From: an uncultured Granulosicoccus sp.
GTDB lineage: Bacteria > Pseudomonadota > Gammaproteobacteria > Granulosicoccales > Granulosicoccaceae
Length of the DNA: 64,000 nt
Assembly: GCA_947495035.1 (NCBI GenBank)
Contig: CANLXI010000003.1
Location: 1-64,000, forward strand
Direction of reading: 5' to 3'
Numbering within the stretch: position 1 is the stretch's first letter; each line of letters starts with the position of its first letter. Shown here one piece after another: positions 17,587 to 26,150 of the stretch. The position numbers were made by a program, and so were the translations under genes. The notes below the pieces were generated by a model. That model saw only the letters and a list, made by a program, of their open reading frames with translations. It was not told the origin of the DNA and did no database searches.

Positions 17587-18594
17587 ATGCATCCAGCACT
17601 TCAGGCCATCCTCACCATCATCATCGGTGTCGGTGGTTGCGTCGGCTATTTCTATTTTTCCAACCAGTTTCTGGACAAGGTGCTGTTTCCGGGCAAGGGG
17701 CCGAATGCCGGGCGCAACATCACCCGGGCCAACATGATTCGTCCCTGGTTGTTCCTGATGCCGGCTCTGCTGGCGCTGGGGATCTACCTGGCCTACCCGG
17801 TGGTGGAAACCCTGCGATTGTCACTGACCGAGCGTCTGCCGGGTGGCAAGTCGCAGTTTGTCGGTCTTGACAATTACCAGCAGATGTTCGCCGAGCCGAA
17901 GTTCTGGGAGGCGATGGGCAACAACATGATGTGGCTGCTGGTGGTACCGGCGCTGTCCACCGTCTTCGGGCTGCTGGCCGCGCAATTGTCCGATCGCGTG
18001 CGCTGGGGCAATCTGGCCAAGTCGCTGATCTTCATGCCCATGGCCATTTCCTTTGTCGGCGCTGCCGTCATCTGGAAACTGGTCTACGATGCCCGTCCGG
18101 TCGGCCAGGATCAGATCGGCGTGCTCAATGCGCTGTACATGTTCTTCGGCGGTACCGAACCGAAGAACTGGCTGACCATGATCGGCCCCAACAACTATCT
18201 TCTGATGATCGTGCTGGTCTGGATCCAGACCGGTTTTGCCATGGTGATTCTGTCAGCAGCCTTGCGCGGCATTCCCGAAGAGACGGTGGAGGCGGCCATC
18301 GTCGATGGCGCCAACCCCTTTCAGGTGTTCTTCAAGATCAAGGTGCCGCAGATCATGGGCACCATCGTCGTCGTCTGGACCACCATCACCATCGTTGTAT
18401 TGAAGGTCTTCGACATCGTTTTCGCCATGACCAATGGCCAGTGGGAAACACAGGTGCTGGCCAACTACATGTACGACAAGCTGTTCCGGGCCAATGACTG
18501 GGGTGTCGGCTCTGCCAGTGCCATGATCATCATGCTGCTGGTCTCACCGATTCTTGTCTGGAATGTGTACAACGCCCGCAAGGAGATGAAGTGA
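17587..18594 (+). CDS. aglF: Alpha-glucoside ABC transporter permease AglF
   Basis: 335-residue binding-protein-dependent inner-membrane permease. A first hydrophobic segment (residues 4-26) precedes a MalF-like core. The EAA loop EETVEAAIVDGANPFQVFFKIKVPQ (quoted in part: about residues 232-256) docks the ATPase. The ATG is preceded by GGAGG. It forms the channel with AglG, powered by AglK. Its last codons overlap the AglG start region (TGATG). Confidence 0.92.
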   Translation: MHPALQAILTIIIGVGGCVGYFYFSNQFLDKVLFPGKGPNAGRNITRANMIRPWLFLMPALLALGIYLAYPVVETLRLSLTERLPGGKSQFVGLDNYQQMFAEPKFWEAMGNNMMWLLVVPALSTVFGLLAAQLSDRVRWGNLAKSLIFMPMAISFVGAAVIWKLVYDARPVGQDQIGVLNALYMFFGGTEPKNWLTMIGPNNYLLMIVLVWIQTGFAMVILSAALRGIPEETVEAAIVDGANPFQVFFKIKVPQIMGTIVVVWTTITIVVLKVFDIVFAMTNGQWETQVLANYMYDKLFRANDWGVGSASAMIIMLLVSPILVWNVYNARKEMK

Positions 18595-19742
18595 TGTCGA
18601 ACATTGCCGGTACCAAATCCAGTCTCACCTGGGCCGTTCATCTCTCGCTCGCCGCTCTGGTGTTGTTGTGGCTGTTTCCCACGGTGGGCTTGCTGGTGTC
18701 CTCGTTTCGCACCTCCGATCAGATAGCCAGCACCGGCTGGTGGAAGGCCATGGTGCCATCCGAGCAGAACATGACCTTGCGAACCGGCGGGGCCGATGAA
18801 CAGCTGCAGAAGGATGGCGGTTTCGTGATCGAAGGCAATCTCTTCGAAGAGCCCGGTGATGCGGTGATCTCCGTCTGGGGTACCAGCTCGCGCGCCATCA
18901 GCGATTATCAGGCTGGAGAGACGGCAGAGCTGAAGGACGGCGCCACGGTGTCCGTGCAGAGCAACGGCGATTATCTGCTGCAAAGCCCCGAGGAAATCAC
19001 CGGCAAGCGAGGTCAACGCATATTTGTCACGGCGAAGACACCGCCTGAATTCACTCTCAGAAACTACAAGTATGTGTTGTTCGATCCTTCCAACCGGGAG
19101 GGTATGGCCAAGGCTTTCTTCAATACCCTGACGGTGACCATCCCCGCCACCATCATTCCGATTCTGGTGGCCGCCTTTGCGGCCTATGCGCTGGCCTGGA
19201 TGGATTTTCCCGGCCGGGCGCTGCTCATTGCCGCGGTGGTCGGCCTGCTGGTCGTGCCGTTGCAACTGGCCCTGATTCCGCTTCTCAAGTTGCATAATGA
19301 AATCGGTATCGGCAAGGGGTATCTGGGGGCCTGGCTTGCACATACCGGATTTGGCCTGCCGCTGGCCATCTATCTGCTGCGCAATTACATGGTCGGGCTG
19401 CCGCGCGACATCATCGAAAATGCCAAGGTGGATGGCGCGACCGACTTTCAGATCTTCATCAAGATCATCCTGCCCTTGTCCTTCCCGGCGCTGGCCTCCT
19501 TTGCCATCTTCCAGTTCCTGTGGACCTGGAACGATCTGCTGGTAGCCCTGGTGTTCCTGATCGACTCGACCGGTGATACCACCGTCATGACCAAGCAGAT
19601 CGTCGAATTGCTGGGTACTCGCGGTGGCAACTGGGAAATACTGGCAACATCGGCCTTCGTATCCATTGCAGTGCCTCTCGGCGTGTTCTTCGCCATGCAG
19701 AAATATCTGGTTCGCGGTCTGCTGGCCGGTTCGGTGAAATAG
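18594..19742 (+). CDS. aglG: Alpha-glucoside ABC transporter permease AglG
   Basis: 382-residue second permease. After the first transmembrane helix (about residues 12-35) it has an extended periplasmic insert of roughly 120 residues, as in AglG-type proteins, before the MalG-like core. The EAA-type loop is PRDIIENAKVDGATDFQIF. The ATG at 18594 overlaps the aglF stop by one base and has AGGAG eight bases upstream; an in-frame GTG at 18591 is less well spaced. It works with AglF and AglK. Confidence 0.9.
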   Translation: MSNIAGTKSSLTWAVHLSLAALVLLWLFPTVGLLVSSFRTSDQIASTGWWKAMVPSEQNMTLRTGGADEQLQKDGGFVIEGNLFEEPGDAVISVWGTSSRAISDYQAGETAELKDGATVSVQSNGDYLLQSPEEITGKRGQRIFVTAKTPPEFTLRNYKYVLFDPSNREGMAKAFFNTLTVTIPATIIPILVAAFAAYALAWMDFPGRALLIAAVVGLLVVPLQLALIPLLKLHNEIGIGKGYLGAWLAHTGFGLPLAIYLLRNYMVGLPRDIIENAKVDGATDFQIFIKIILPLSFPALASFAIFQFLWTWNDLLVALVFLIDSTGDTTVMTKQIVELLGTRGGNWEILATSAFVSIAVPLGVFFAMQKYLVRGLLAGSVK

Positions 19743-19754
19743 GGAGAAAAAACA

Positions 19755-20852
19755 ATGACCAACCTCAAGCTGACCAATGTCGAGAAAACCTACGCGGGCA
19801 ACATCAATGTGCTCAACAACATCAACCTGGATATCAAGACCGGCGAGCTGATCGTTTTCGTTGGTCCTTCCGGTTGTGGCAAATCGACCTTGTTGCGCAT
19901 GATCGCCGGGCTGGAAACCATCACCGGTGGTGATTTCACCATTGATGGTGTACGCATGAATGACATGCCGCCAGCGCAGCGGGGTATTGCCATGGTGTTC
20001 CAGTCCTATGCCCTGTATCCGCACATGACGGTGCGTGACAACATGTCATTTGCACTGAAACTGGCGAAGAAGCCCCAGGCCGAGATCGATGCTGCCATCG
20101 AGCGAGTCGCGGCGACCTTGCAGCTGACGGAATATCTGGATCGTCTGCCCAAGGCACTTTCGGGTGGGCAGCGGCAGCGCGTGGCCATTGGTCGCTCCAT
20201 CGTGCGTGATCCGAAGGTGTATCTGTTCGACGAGCCACTGTCGAACCTGGATGCGGCGCTGCGTGTTGCCACACGTATCGAGATCGCCCAGCTGAAGGAG
20301 AGCATGCCGGAATCGACGATGGTGTATGTCACACACGATCAGGTAGAGGCGATGACTCTGGCGTCGCGCATCGTGGTGCTGGCCAACAAGGGCATTGCGC
20401 AGGTGGGGACACCGCTGGATCTGTACGAACGCCCGGAAAACGAATTCGTGGCGCAGTTCATCGGTTCACCCGCCATGAATCTGCTCGGTGGCACTGTCGA
20501 GCAGACCGGTGAGGTGACTCAGGTGCGCGTCAATCACGGGGGTGGCACCATCAGTGCAAACATACCCACAACCGCCGACATGCAAGGTCAGCCGGTCAAC
20601 ATCGGTATTCGTCCCGAAGACATGAAGCCCACGACCAGTGACAATTACGCCTTCGAGAATGTCGTGGAAATATCGGAAGCACTGGGTGAAGTCACGCAGG
20701 TGTATTTCAAGCGGCAGACTGCGGGTGCCAATGCCGTCATTGCCAAGCTGCAGGGCATTCATCGGGACGTCAGGGGACGTAACATGCGCATGAGCGCCGA
20801 CCCCGACAAGGTGCACCTGTTTGCCGACGGGCAGTCCTTGCTCTACCGCTGA
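19755..20852 (+). CDS. aglK: Alpha-glucoside ABC transporter ATP-binding protein
   Basis: 365-residue ATPase of the MalK/UgpC type. Walker A is FVGPSGCGKSTLLRM (about residues 36-50), the signature is LSGGQRQRVAIGRSI, Walker B is VYLFDEPLSNLDA, and the H-loop is YVTHDQVEAM. A C-terminal TOBE/MalK regulatory domain covers about residues 240-365. AGGGAG precedes the ATG. It energises the AglEFG importer. Its position before the glucosidase gives the order E-F-G-K-A, whereas the rhizobial operon is usually E-F-G-A-K. Confidence 0.93.
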   Translation: MTNLKLTNVEKTYAGNINVLNNINLDIKTGELIVFVGPSGCGKSTLLRMIAGLETITGGDFTIDGVRMNDMPPAQRGIAMVFQSYALYPHMTVRDNMSFALKLAKKPQAEIDAAIERVAATLQLTEYLDRLPKALSGGQRQRVAIGRSIVRDPKVYLFDEPLSNLDAALRVATRIEIAQLKESMPESTMVYVTHDQVEAMTLASRIVVLANKGIAQVGTPLDLYERPENEFVAQFIGSPAMNLLGGTVEQTGEVTQVRVNHGGGTISANIPTTADMQGQPVNIGIRPEDMKPTTSDNYAFENVVEISEALGEVTQVYFKRQTAGANAVIAKLQGIHRDVRGRNMRMSADPDKVHLFADGQSLLYR

Positions 20853-20922
20853 GCACACCGGCGGCCCGCGCCAGTTCCCGGCAATCGCCGACCTGCCGTA
20901 CCTGAGCTCGTTCACAACGTTT

Positions 20923-20941
20923 CGGCATGACTCTCATGCCG
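20923..20941 (+). other. Hairpin in the aglK-aglA gap
   Basis: Perfect 8-bp arms CGGCATGA / TCATGCCG around a 3-base loop, 70 bp after the aglK stop. There is no T-run, so it looks like a transcript-stabilising or processing element, not a terminator. An extended -10-like TGATTTAAT (21007-21015) further downstream could give aglA its own weak promoter, but I see no good -35. Confidence 0.5.
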
Positions 20942-21053
20942 GCAAGGACATGGAATCTGGCATGCGCAATGCCGTGTCTGGACGCTGCTTGCTTGATCGC
21001 GAATTGTGATTTAATCGCCTCGTCAGTTTTTACCTCGGAATGCAAAGCTATCC

Positions 21054-22721
21054 ATGATTGTTTCTTCAATCAGTATCGTCGAGCCCGAAATCATCGTTGA
21101 CAAGGACTGGTGGCGTGGTGCGGTCATCTACCAGATCTACCCGCGCTCCTATCAGGATTCCAATGGCGATGGCATCGGTGATCTGGGGGGCATCAAGGAC
21201 CGGCTGGATCACATTGCCGAACTGGGTGCCGATGCGGTCTGGATCTCGCCGTTCTTCAAGTCGCCCATGAAGGACTTCGGTTACGATGTCTCCAACTACA
21301 AGGACATCGATCCGATGTTCGGTGACCTGCACAGCTTCGATGAGCTGGTCGAGCATGCCCATGCGCTGGATCTCAAGGTCATGATCGACCTTGTGCTGTC
21401 CCATACCTCGGACCAGCACAGCTGGTTTGCGCAATCCTGTTCCAGCCGCGACAACGAGCGACACGACTGGTACGTCTGGGCAGATGGCAAACCTGACGGC
21501 AGTCCGCCGAACAACTGGCTATCGATATTCGGTGGTCCGGGCTGGAGCTGGCATTCCACCCGTTGCCAGTATTACCAACACAACTTTCTCAGCTCCCAGC
21601 CCGATCTCAACTTTCATAATCCTGACGTTCAGGATGCACTACTGGATGTCGTGCGCTTCTGGCTGGATCGTGGGGTGGATGGCTTCCGGCTGGATACCAT
21701 CAATTTCTACTTCTGTGACAAGGAACTGCGGGACAACCCGGCGCTGCCTCCGGAGCTGCGAAACGCGGACATTGCGCCCGACGTGAACCCCTACAATTAT
21801 CAGGAACATCTGTACGACAAGAACCGACCCGAGAACATCGACTTCCTGAAGCGCTTTCGCGCGGTTCTGAATGAATACCCGGCAGCGACGGCTGTCGGCG
21901 AGGTGGGGGATGCGCAGTATGGCATGCAGATTCTCAAGGATTACACCAGCCACGAAGACCGCGTACACATGTGTTACACCTTCGATTTCCTGTCGGCGGA
22001 GTTACCCACGGCGCAACGTGTGGCCGAGGTATTGCAGAAATTCGAATCCGAAGCCGAAGACAGCTGGGTGTGCTGGGCGTTTTCCAATCACGACGTGGTG
22101 CGCCACGCGACTCGCTGGAAGCTGCCGAAGAAGCACTATCTGCAACACCTGAAGATGCTGGCTGCTCTGCTGATGTCCATGCGCGGTTCGGTCTGTCTGT
22201 ATCAGGGTGAGGAGCTGGGTTTGCCTGAGGCCGACATTCCCTTCGAGCGTCTGCAGGATCCCTATGGCATTACCTTCTGGCCCAAGTTCAAGGGCCGCGA
22301 TGGCTGTCGAACGCCCATGGTCTGGGATGCCGAGGGCGACAATGCCGGCTTTTCGACAGCCGAGCCCTGGTTGCCGGTCACGGAACCTCACCGGCGTCTG
22401 GCCGTGTCGCAGCAGATCGGCGATCAATCCAGCCTGCTGGAACAGTACCGCCGCTTCCTGACATTTCGCCGTCAATGCAAGTCGCTGATCAAGGGCTCGC
22501 TGGATGGCATCAGTGTCATCGGCAATGTGCTGAGTTTTCTGCGAACCGATGGCGACGAAACCATCTACTGTGCCTTCAATATGGGCAGTGAGCGAGTGCG
22601 CTGTGAAATCGATACGGATCGCGAGCTGCGTCTGATGGAAGGGCATGGCTTCGAGCCGGTATTGAAGGACGGTGCGCTGGAGATTCCTTCATACAGTGCG
22701 GCCTTCGTGCAATTGGGTTAG
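21054..22721 (+). CDS. aglA: Alpha-glucosidase, glycoside hydrolase family 13
   Basis: 555-residue cytoplasmic enzyme without signal peptide that hydrolyses imported alpha-glucosides. The GH13 barrel is evident: VIYQIYPRSYQDSNGDGIGD (residues about 23-42), DLVLSHTSDQHSWF, the nucleophile region DGFRLDTINF (catalytic Asp near 215), GEVGDAQYGM (acid/base Glu near 283) and FSNHDVVRH. These match oligo-1,6-glucosidase/AglA enzymes. It is separated from aglK by about 200 bp with a hairpin. Its stop is followed within 10 bp by the 9-bp tandem array. Confidence 0.93.
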   Translation: MIVSSISIVEPEIIVDKDWWRGAVIYQIYPRSYQDSNGDGIGDLGGIKDRLDHIAELGADAVWISPFFKSPMKDFGYDVSNYKDIDPMFGDLHSFDELVEHAHALDLKVMIDLVLSHTSDQHSWFAQSCSSRDNERHDWYVWADGKPDGSPPNNWLSIFGGPGWSWHSTRCQYYQHNFLSSQPDLNFHNPDVQDALLDVVRFWLDRGVDGFRLDTINFYFCDKELRDNPALPPELRNADIAPDVNPYNYQEHLYDKNRPENIDFLKRFRAVLNEYPAATAVGEVGDAQYGMQILKDYTSHEDRVHMCYTFDFLSAELPTAQRVAEVLQKFESEAEDSWVCWAFSNHDVVRHATRWKLPKKHYLQHLKMLAALLMSMRGSVCLYQGEELGLPEADIPFERLQDPYGITFWPKFKGRDGCRTPMVWDAEGDNAGFSTAEPWLPVTEPHRRLAVSQQIGDQSSLLEQYRRFLTFRRQCKSLIKGSLDGISVIGNVLSFLRTDGDETIYCAFNMGSERVRCEIDTDRELRLMEGHGFEPVLKDGALEIPSYSAAFVQLG

Positions 22722-22731
22722 CTGAAGCCTC

Positions 22732-22920
22732 GGAGCGTTTGGAGCGTTTGGAGCGTTCGGAGCGTTTGAGGCGTTTGAGGCGTTTGAGGCGTTTGAGGCG
22801 TTTGAGGCGTTTGAGGCGTTTGAGGCGTTTGAGGCGTTCGGGGCGTTCGGGGCGTTCGGGGCGTTCGGGGCGTTCGGGGCGTTCGGGGCGTTCGGGGCGT
22901 TCGGGGCGTTCGGGGCGCTG
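22732..22920. repeat. 9-bp tandem minisatellite, 21 units in variant blocks
   Basis: Twenty-one head-to-tail 9-mers. Four are GGAGCGTTY (22732-22767), then eight GAGGCGTTY (22768-22839), then eight GGGGCGTTC and one diverged GGGGCGCTG (22840-22920). The period is a multiple of three and free of stops, so long spurious reading frames cross it on both strands as tripeptide repeats. None has a credible start or conserved flank, so I treat the array as non-coding. It starts 10 bp after the aglA stop. The ordered blocks indicate stepwise expansion. Confidence 0.95.
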
Positions 22921-23178
22921 GCCCGAGAATCCGGATGTCTGTCCGCTGTCGCCTTGCATGGCGTTGCCAAGAGGCATCGACCGTGCCGCCTGAGCGCGGA
23001 AATCAACGAACTTGATGGTGCTTCCTGGCGGACAACGCCGTACTGGCACGAACCATGAGTCATGAAACAGTGTTGCCATGCACACAGGTAGCAATTATTC
23101 TTCTCGGTACCCGGGTAACTACATCAGAGGTAGATATTTTGTGCAAGCTGGGGTTATAGAAGGTTAACTAGAGACTTT
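22921..23178. other. Gene-free stretch after the minisatellite
   Basis: Together with the array this makes about 450 bp without a gene between aglA and the FlgT-like lipoprotein. Base composition becomes A/T-richer towards 23120-23178, consistent with a promoter for the lipoprotein gene, but I could not assign -35 and -10 boxes with confidence. No RNA gene or operator was recognised. Confidence 0.5.
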
Positions 23179-24147
23179 ATGACTGTAACTGTTTACAAGC
23201 TTTCGATCGTTGCAGTCGTATCGTTACTGCTTGCCGGTTGCTCACTTCCGGGAAAACTGCCGTTTGTCGGCCTGTGGAAGGATACTCCGCAGGTGTCCCC
23301 GACGGCGGCGTTCGAGAGCTCAGGCGCGCTGGAGTCCTGCTCACCCGATCCGGGTACGCCATTTTCCTACAGGAAAGCCATTCTCGTGGCCGGTACCATC
23401 AGCACACCGGATCTGGCCAGAGACCTGCCCGGTCTGCCCACCTTGACGTCTCTGCGCCTGCAGACACATCTTGATGAACTCGGGCGTTTCAATGTATTTG
23501 CGACCCACGATTCGAGTTTCGAAAGCATGGGGCCGAGCACTGCGGGGCGTGTCAGGCAGTTGGGGAGGGAGTACGCATCCCAGTTCGTGGTCAAGCTCGA
23601 TCTCGAGGATCTGAGCATTCAGCCCTCCGGTGGCTGGTTCGACGAGCTGCTGGGGGGCAGTGATCAACGCAATATACAGATGAGGCTGTATATCTACGAT
23701 GTCGAATATGGTGCCCTGTTTCATTCTCGGCAGTATCAGCAAACCGTCAGTGGTGATGTCGTCGGTTATCCGGGAAATGGCAGAACCGTTTCCACTCCCT
23801 GGTTCGATACGGACCTGGGAAAACAGATTGACACGATGCTGGAAGGCATGAGTCTGGAGATCAACGAGAAACTGGCCTGCGTGCCATTTTCGGCCGAGGT
23901 GACTTCCATCAGGGGTAATGACATTCACATCAATGCCGGATTCCTGCATGGCTTCAGGTCGGGCGATACGCTGCGAGTCTATCGGCGCACCGACATCCTG
24001 GAACCCGATGAAATACAGCAGCCGGGCGAAAACGATAGCTGGATCAAGGTGCACACCGTTTTCCCGAACCACAGTATCGCCAGTACCGCCCAGGAAGGCA
24101 TCGGGGGCTATCTGATCGATACCGGAGATGTCGTTCGGGCCTGGTAG
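23179..24147 (+). CDS. FlgT-like outer-membrane lipoprotein
   Basis: 322 residues with a signal peptide ending in lipobox LLLAGC (lipidated Cys about residue 21). The middle part (about residues 65-190) resembles the FlgT middle domain: VAGTISTPDLARDLPGL, FNVFATHDSSFESM, QFVVKLDLEDLSI and IYDVEYGALFHSRQYQ. The end (about 230-320) resembles a FlgT C-terminal beta module, with IHINAGFLHGFRSGDTLRVYR. FlgT helps build the flagellar H-ring in Vibrio; here no flagellar gene is nearby, and it faces the fibre locus. It may be an outer-membrane assembly factor; the family match is moderate. Confidence 0.6.
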   Translation: MTVTVYKLSIVAVVSLLLAGCSLPGKLPFVGLWKDTPQVSPTAAFESSGALESCSPDPGTPFSYRKAILVAGTISTPDLARDLPGLPTLTSLRLQTHLDELGRFNVFATHDSSFESMGPSTAGRVRQLGREYASQFVVKLDLEDLSIQPSGGWFDELLGGSDQRNIQMRLYIYDVEYGALFHSRQYQQTVSGDVVGYPGNGRTVSTPWFDTDLGKQIDTMLEGMSLEINEKLACVPFSAEVTSIRGNDIHINAGFLHGFRSGDTLRVYRRTDILEPDEIQQPGENDSWIKVHTVFPNHSIASTAQEGIGGYLIDTGDVVRAW

Positions 24148-24502
24148 GCTCTCGAAGGCCTGAACCTCGGCAGGGGAACGTTCTTCGCGCCTGCGCAGAT
24201 GCCGATAGCGCACTGTCCTGCATCCCGCTTCGCAACTTGCCGGTTCGCCGAATCGGTCGCGTTGGTGTTCGTGGGTTGCGCTGCCGCGTCGGCGCGCTTT
24301 CCCGAGGTTCTCTCCATGCACCTGGACAAGCCCGGTTCGCGGACTGTCGACTTCACCCCCGAGTCATCCCATTCGGTGAAGCTGCATGAGTGGGCCTTGC
24401 GAACTTGAGAAGGCCGCCAGTGCGAGCCTCATGCGGTGGCGCAGGGGGCGGCGGTGCCTGCTGATGTACGGGGGCGCTCTGTCCCGGATAATGTTGAAAA
24501 CT
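24148..24502. other. 355-bp convergent intergenic stretch
   Basis: It lies between the 3' ends of the FlgT-like gene (plus) and the glycine-zipper gene (minus). Short open frames exist on both strands but lack ribosome sites or recognisable products. I see no clean bidirectional terminator. Confidence 0.5.
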
Positions 24503-25219
24503 CTACTGGGAATAGTAGTAGCAACTCGGTGACGGTGGTTGCGTCAACTCCACATTGCTGCAGGCGTGGGCAAGCTGCTTCTGCAGATTGATCCTTGCCT
24601 CCATGTCTTCGGTCAGGCCACGGGTAAGCGCATGCTCTGTGCGCTCCGGCAGGTTCACGATTCTGCCGGCTTCTTCCTGCGTACGCAAACCCATGATGAC
24701 GGCCTGTTCGACCGGTACCGGTCGAGTCACGGCATCGCTTTCTCCGGGCAGCTTCACGATGACCAGCGGTTCAGGCCGTTCCAGCCGTTGCTCGGCGGTG
24801 TCCTGACCGAACATGCCGCTGATGACCGTGGGTGCAGCATCTTCTGATGGATTGCCGGTCAGTCCTGACAAGCTGCTGAGGCGGGTACTGTCTTCGGGCA
24901 TGAGACTGCGGTTGAGATAGGCGCGTCGTCTGGCAGAGTCACTGTCGGCATCGGTAAAGGCGGAGCTTTTACCGATCATGAATCCGGCAACGCTTCCCAG
25001 TATCGGTGCCAGCGGATTTGCCACGGCGGCGCCGGCAATGATGCTGCCGACCAGGCTGCCGGTCCGACTGGGGTCGGACAGAAATTCCCTCGTTCTTTCC
25101 GTCAGAGTCTCAGAGGCGGACAGGCGTTCCTGTGCGTGCAGGCCGGATGCGGAAAACAGTGTGCCAGCCAGAGTCAGCATGCAGACACCCTGACGGGACT
25201 TGAATTTTCTCGTTCTCAT
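24503..25219 (-). CDS. Exported glycine-zipper protein, fibre locus
   Basis: 238 residues, function unknown. An N-terminal signal sequence (about residues 1-29, ending GLHA) is followed by a glycine/alanine-rich hydrophobic segment at about 53-83 (SLVGSIIAGAAVANPLAP and GSVAGFMIGK), which resembles glycine-zipper membrane inserts. The rest is soluble and helical, and a C-terminal tail holds two cysteines (HACSN and SCYYYSQ) that could form a disulfide. It starts 32 bp after the chaperone stop and is the last gene of the leftward fibre unit. A role in anchoring or export of the fibre is inferred from position only. Confidence 0.65.
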   Translation of the reverse strand: MRTRKFKSRQGVCMLTLAGTLFSASGLHAQERLSASETLTERTREFLSDPSRTGSLVGSIIAGAAVANPLAPILGSVAGFMIGKSSAFTDADSDSARRRAYLNRSLMPEDSTRLSSLSGLTGNPSEDAAPTVISGMFGQDTAEQRLERPEPLVIVKLPGESDAVTRPVPVEQAVIMGLRTQEEAGRIVNLPERTEHALTRGLTEDMEARINLQKQLAHACSNVELTQPPSPSCYYYSQ

Positions 25220-25251
25220 GCCGATTTCCGGTCTCGGTGGCTGCGATTGTC

Positions 25252-26124
25252 TCACTTCGTCTGGAAGACCTGCTCCGCCCACAGGACACCCTCGTATTCA
25301 TTGAGCCCTTCGTAGGCGACGCGAACCAGAGCCCCTTCGGGAATGCGGGCATCGCGCAAGGGGATGGTCAAGGTACGCTGATCCACTTCATGATAGATGG
25401 AAAGTTCGCCGTAGTGGCCGATCTGCTCCACCGGGCTGTTGGCATCACGCTGCATTTCCACCGAAACCTTGCCATAGCTGCTGGCATTGCCTTCGCGATT
25501 CAACGTCAACTCCAGGCCAACGCGCTCGCCGCCTTTGGCTGGTACGGCCTTGACTGTCTTGATCGACACCATGGGAGTGTCGGTGTCGTGTCGAACCACC
25601 ACCGGAATGGAAAACGACATCTGCATGAAGACCTGAACGCCCACTCCTTCCTGCGGGCCGCTGGATTCGAATGTCGCGTTGGGTTCAGAGACATCGGGTA
25701 TGACCTGAAGCAGCAGATGCGAGCGGTATTCGCCCGCTGGCAGCTCGGCAGGGGGACGCCAGTTGAAGCGCACGGTCTGATTCTCACCAGGCCCCACGGT
25801 TATCTGCCGTGGAGAAAAACGAACCATGTCCTTCGCGGATGACCATTCTTCGTTTTCGGAAATCGGCTTGTAACCGCCATCTTCACTGGCACGCTTGTCT
25901 TCCCAGCTCAGACGATAGGTACGGGGACCGTCACTGGGGTTCCGCAATACCATGGTGGCACTGGTATTGTCGTTGTTCATCAAGACCCTTGTAGGGCTGA
26001 TCAGCATGTCGGCGGTGGCCATCGTTGCTGTCCATAGCCACAATGCCAGGCTGAAGAAAATCGACGTCGCTAGCCGCTGTCTGTGTATCATCAAATTGCT
26101 CATGGATCGTGAAGTGTCTATCAT
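25252..26124 (-). CDS. PapD-like periplasmic fimbrial chaperone
   Basis: About 290 residues. A signal peptide near the N-terminus (LATSIFFSLALWLWTATMATA) leads into an immunoglobulin-like PapD N-domain: LISPTRVLMNNDNTSATMVLRN, then FSPRQITVGPGENQTVRFNWR, the usual G1-strand region. A second beta domain follows (about residues 150-290). Such chaperones keep pilus subunits folded by donor-strand complementation and deliver them to the usher. The ATG at 26124 is preceded by AGAG; ATG codons at 26103 and 26091 are alternatives. It starts 26 bp after the two-domain subunit gene. Confidence 0.85.
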   Translation of the reverse strand: MIDTSRSMSNLMIHRQRLATSIFFSLALWLWTATMATADMLISPTRVLMNNDNTSATMVLRNPSDGPRTYRLSWEDKRASEDGGYKPISENEEWSSAKDMVRFSPRQITVGPGENQTVRFNWRPPAELPAGEYRSHLLLQVIPDVSEPNATFESSGPQEGVGVQVFMQMSFSIPVVVRHDTDTPMVSIKTVKAVPAKGGERVGLELTLNREGNASSYGKVSVEMQRDANSPVEQIGHYGELSIYHEVDQRTLTIPLRDARIPEGALVRVAYEGLNEYEGVLWAEQVFQTK

Positions 26125-26150
26125 CAACTCTGGACCTGTTGTCCGGTCTT

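Noticed and set aside
22576..23094. Long minus-strand and plus-strand frames through the 9-bp array encoding tripeptide repeats
   Set aside because: The frames are open only because the 9-bp unit contains no stop in several frames. They run antisense into aglA or stop shortly after the array, and have no ribosome site or recognisable domain.
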